A stretch of 64,000 bases of DNA from Desulfobacteraceae bacterium UBA5616 (GTDB lineage Bacteria; Desulfobacterota; Desulfobacteria; Desulfobacterales; UBA5616), in assembly GCA_002423615.1 (NCBI GenBank), contig DIKO01000052.1, forward strand, positions 1 through 64,000, in the 5' to 3' direction. This document shows positions 61,183 through 64,000 of the stretch, in pieces; position 1 is the stretch's first letter; each line of letters opens with the position of its first letter. A model generated the notes under the pieces. It did no database searches, had not been told where the DNA came from, and was given only the letters and a program-made list of their open reading frames with translations. A program made the position numbers and the translations under genes.

Positions 61183-61993
61183 AATGGCCCTGGACGGCGG
61201 CATCCTTTACACCGCCGATGCCCGGGGACGATGCGCCGGAATCGACGCCGGCGGCGATGTGACTTTTTTCGGCGATGTCGGCGGCGCTCCCAACGGGATA
61301 TGCGTTGATCCCAGGGGAAACTGCATCATCGCCAATATCGGGAACGGAGAGGTCCAGTCCCTTTCCCCCGACGGTTCCCATGAGGTTCTTCTCACCGAAG
61401 CGGATGGCAGGAATTTGCCTGCACCGAATTTTCCCTACCTGGATTTCAAGGGCCGCCTCTGGGTTTCCAATTCCACGGAAAAAGAAGACCTCAATGCAGC
61501 GCTTCAGAATCCTGCCCCGGACGGCTGTGTGGTGGTGATGGAAAAGGGAAAGGCCCGTATCGTAGCGGACGGGATTTATTTCAGCAATGGATTGACCCTG
61601 GACCGCAACGAGGAATACCTCTACGTGGCCCAGACGATGAAACAGAACATCCTCCGCTATAAAATCAATCCCGACGGGTCTCTGGGAAATGCGGAAACCT
61701 ACGGCCCCAAGACCCTGGGCGACCTCGGATTTCCCGACGGGATAGCCTTTGACGAAGCGGGGAACCTGTGGGTGACATTGCCGGCATGGAACGCGGTGGG
61801 GTATATTTCACCCAACGGGGAGTTCCAGCTGGTTCTTGAGGACAAGAGCGGAAATGTCCTGAAACGCCCCACCAACATCTGTTTCGGCGGAAAAGACCGG
61901 AAAACGGCATTTCTGGGAAGCCTGGACGGTGACTCCATTCCTTATTTCACCGTTCCCCACCCGGGGATGCGACTCGTTCATCAAAAGCCTTAG
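61183..61993 (+). pseudogene. 3' fragment of the SMP-30/gluconolactonase gene
   Basis: About 270 residues of a regucalcin/gluconolactonase-type six-bladed propeller: GAPNGICVDPRGN, FSNGLTLDRNEEYLYVA and GFPDGIAFDEAGNLWV hold the usual Asn/Asp metal ligands. The first metal ligand Glu (RPEG) is in the other fragment at 17683, so this piece alone should be inactive even if translated from the phage-derived ATG upstream. Predicted lactonase. Confidence 0.78.
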
Positions 61994-62205
61994 TATATGA
62001 CCGCATAAGTATAAGGACGTAATTATTCCCAATAACTTTGTGTACTTGTAGGATGGGTGGAGCTTGCGGAACCCATCATTGTTGAAAGCACGTCACCGAA
62101 TTTATGACCCAGATCACTCAGGCAAAGAATATTTAAGGATTTAATGGGCTATCCGTCAAGCTTCGACAATAAAAACGAATCATCAATGACACCGGAGGAG
62201 CAGAG
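61994..62205. other. Intergenic region with REP-like hairpin
   Basis: Contains GGATGGGT...ACCCATC (62051-62077) with a GGAGCTTGCGGA interior, resembling dispersed REP-like palindromes; no ORF of note. Confidence 0.5.
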
Positions 62206-63765
62206 ATGAACCGGGAAGAAATGTTGGAACGCATCGGCGACAAATCCGCGAAATGGGATTTTATCGTTATCGGCGGCGGCGCAACGGGCATCGGCATCGC
62301 CGTGGAGGCGGCTTCCAGGGGTTACCGGGTGGCATTGCTGGAACAAAGCGATTTTTCCGCCGGCACATCCAGCAGAAGCACCAAGCTGATTCACGGGGGG
62401 GTCCGTTATCTGCAGCAGGGAAACGTGTCCCTGGTCCTGGAGGCCCTGAAAGAGCGGGGCATTCTTCGGCGAAACGCCCCTCACCTGGTCCACGACCTTC
62501 CCTTCATCGTTCCGGTTTACGACTGGTGGGAAGGCCCTTTTTACGGCGTGGGGCTGAAGATTTACGACATGCTGGCCGGCAAGGCGGGTTTCGGGCCGTC
62601 CCAACTTCTATCCAAAAAAGATACCCTCGAAAAAATTCCCACGGTGGAAACCAGGGGCTTGAGAGGAGGGGTGATTTACCACGACGGTCAATTCGACGAT
62701 TCCCGCCTGGTGATCAACCTGGCCCAAACAGCCGCCGAACAGGGCGGCACCCTGGTCAATTACATGAAAGTCGTCGGGCTCCTGAAGAAAAACGATATTG
62801 TCTACGGGGTCATCGCCCGGGATATGGAAGATGAACGGGAATATGAAATCAAGGCCAGGGCCGTAATCAATGCCACCGGGGTTTTCAGCGACCAAATCCG
62901 TCAGATGGACGATCCCTCCTGTGATCCCTTCATGAGGCCCAGCCAGGGGGTCCACATCGTTCTGGACAAGTCCTTTTTACCGGGAAAAACTGCCATCATG
63001 GTTCCCCACACCGATGACGGGCGGGTGCTTTTCGCCATCCCCTGGCACGACTCGGTTCTGGTGGGCACCACCGACACCCCGGTTACCGATATCAGCATGG
63101 CGCCGCTGCCCATGGCGGAGGAAATTGAATTTCTGCTGAAACATGCGGGCCGCTACCTGACCCAGGATCCCGGTCCCGGCGATGTGTTGAGCGTGTTTGC
63201 CGGCCTTCGACCCCTTGTCGGGGCATCCCACATGGAAACCGCTACCATCAGCCGGGAGCATGCCATATCCATCTCCAGAACGGGCCTTGTCACCATTGCC
63301 GGCGGCAAATGGACCACATACCGGAAAATGGCCGAAGAAACCCTTGACCATGCCATTGAAATCGCCCATCTGGGCTATCGCCTGCCCGTGACCCGGCACC
63401 TCCGGATTCATGGTTATCACAATCATGCCGACGAATTCGGCGACCTCAAAGCATACGGATCAGATGCCCTTGAGATTCAGGCTCTGGTGAAAAAAAACCG
63501 CCGCCTGGGGGAGACCCTGCCCGATACCTCCATATTGAAGGCCGAGGTCGTATGGTCGGTGCGGCATGAAATGGCCCGGACCGTGGAGGATTTTCTGGGC
63601 CGCCGCCGCCGGACCCTGTTTTTGAATGCCCGGGCAGCCCTGGATGCGGCCCCGGAGGTTGCCAAAATTATGGCCAGGGAACTCGGCAGGGGAATTTTCT
63701 GGAAAAAGCAGCAGCTCCGGGCCTTCCAGAAAACGGTGGAAGCATTTTCCATCCATCGGCCGTAA
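62206..63765 (+). CDS. glpD: FAD-dependent glycerol-3-phosphate dehydrogenase
   Basis: 519 residues. Rossmann FAD motif VIGGGATGIGIAVEAASRG near residue 20, GTSSRSTKLIHGGVRYL (FAD/substrate signature of GlpA/GlpD), later GTTDTP and the C-terminal DAO domain. Oxidises glycerol-3-phosphate to dihydroxyacetone phosphate and passes electrons to the quinone pool at the inner membrane. GGAGGAG site. Confidence 0.9.
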   Translation: MNREEMLERIGDKSAKWDFIVIGGGATGIGIAVEAASRGYRVALLEQSDFSAGTSSRSTKLIHGGVRYLQQGNVSLVLEALKERGILRRNAPHLVHDLPFIVPVYDWWEGPFYGVGLKIYDMLAGKAGFGPSQLLSKKDTLEKIPTVETRGLRGGVIYHDGQFDDSRLVINLAQTAAEQGGTLVNYMKVVGLLKKNDIVYGVIARDMEDEREYEIKARAVINATGVFSDQIRQMDDPSCDPFMRPSQGVHIVLDKSFLPGKTAIMVPHTDDGRVLFAIPWHDSVLVGTTDTPVTDISMAPLPMAEEIEFLLKHAGRYLTQDPGPGDVLSVFAGLRPLVGASHMETATISREHAISISRTGLVTIAGGKWTTYRKMAEETLDHAIEIAHLGYRLPVTRHLRIHGYHNHADEFGDLKAYGSDALEIQALVKKNRRLGETLPDTSILKAEVVWSVRHEMARTVEDFLGRRRRTLFLNARAALDAAPEVAKIMARELGRGIFWKKQQLRAFQKTVEAFSIHRP

Positions 63766-63780
63766 ATTCAGGGGTCAGAC

Positions 63781-64000
63781 TCAGATCCAGACGATCAGCA
63801 TCAACAGGGATATCAGGGTAACGGGGACGCCGATGACGGCATGGTCGCGGAAACCGATGCGGATCCCGAAATGGGAGGCCTGTTCCGCCACGATGAGATT
63901 GGCGATGCTCCCCAGGAGAAAGAGGTTGCCGGCAAAGGTGCTGGACAGGGCCAGGGTGTACCACTGGGCCGGCGCATGGGGGTCCAGGAACTGAATCAGG
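63781..64000 (-). CDS. Anion/ion permease, C-terminal part (runs off the window)
   Basis: Minus-strand frame ending at 63781-63783 with no start inside the window. The visible ~72 residues (STFAGNLFLLGSIANLIVAEQ ... HAVIGVPVTLISLLMLIVWI, two membrane segments) match the end of ArsB/NhaD/SLC13-type transporters. Substrate unknown. It converges with glpD. Confidence 0.7.
   Translation of the reverse strand, partial: LIQFLDPHAPAQWYTLALSSTFAGNLFLLGSIANLIVAEQASHFGIRIGFRDHAVIGVPVTLISLLMLIVWI

Noticed and set aside
1..64000. tRNA or rRNA genes
   Set aside because: No cloverleaf or rRNA-like segment was found by eye.

Overview
The window reads as a chromosomal segment of a sulfate-reducer-like member of the Desulfobacterota (inference from gene content: acyl-CoA/thiolase genes with a DUF35 partner, YkgJ-type Cys-cluster proteins, a ferritin-like protein, an AsmA-like giant, moderate-to-high GC with strong GGAGG ribosome sites). 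It is interrupted by a complete-looking ~43.4 kb transposable (Mu-like) siphophage genome.

Host left arm (1-17750): an HMG-CoA-synthase-like/OB-fold protein and a thiolase, two enoyl-CoA hydratase/isomerase family genes on the other strand, a lone response-regulator receiver, two YkgJ-family Cys-cluster proteins (one in an operon with a ferritin-like protein and a tiny Cys-rich protein), an adenosine-specific kinase, a 1140-aa AsmA-like protein, an FmdB zinc ribbon, a PfkB-family sugar/nucleoside kinase, an alpha/beta hydrolase with RNase D, thrS, a VanZ-like protein and the first ~23 codons of an SMP-30/gluconolactonase gene.

Prophage (about 17751-61178): it is inserted in that SMP-30 gene; removing it rejoins the two halves in frame. 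Left end with transposase-binding repeats; an AT-rich leftward cassette (D12 adenine methylase, ParB-fold protein, HEPN-like protein) and the repressor; rightward early genes (Ner-like, MuA with D271/D338/E385, MuB ATPase, a string of small zinc-ribbon and hypothetical proteins, GemA); a small leftward HTH operon with operator palindromes; two promoter-hairpin-terminator leaders; lysis genes; a Mu-type head module (gp25/26/27/28, portal-gpF fusion, gpG, protease with nested scaffold) joined to a lambda-like decoration/capsid pair; a sheathless (siphovirus) tail; a receptor-binding candidate; and a right-end cargo of an O-acyltransferase plus a seven-gene operon of glycosyltransferases, an acetyltransferase and a methyltransferase.

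The most striking signal: four virion proteins (decoration protein, tail tube, a distal-tail protein, a small tail protein) end in 13-21-residue polythreonine tracts, with a short T5 tract inside the tape measure. The last gene of the glycosyltransferase operon carries the DxH...GGE...H pattern typical of polypeptide GalNAc-transferases (GT27), the enzymes that start mucin-type O-glycosylation on Ser/Thr. The proposal is a phage-encoded mucin-like coat: Thr tails as acceptors, the GT27-like enzyme as initiator, the other transferases as elongators/decorators.

Host right arm (61183-64000): the rest of the SMP-30 gene, an FAD-dependent glycerol-3-phosphate dehydrogenase, and the C-terminal part of an anion-permease gene running off the window.
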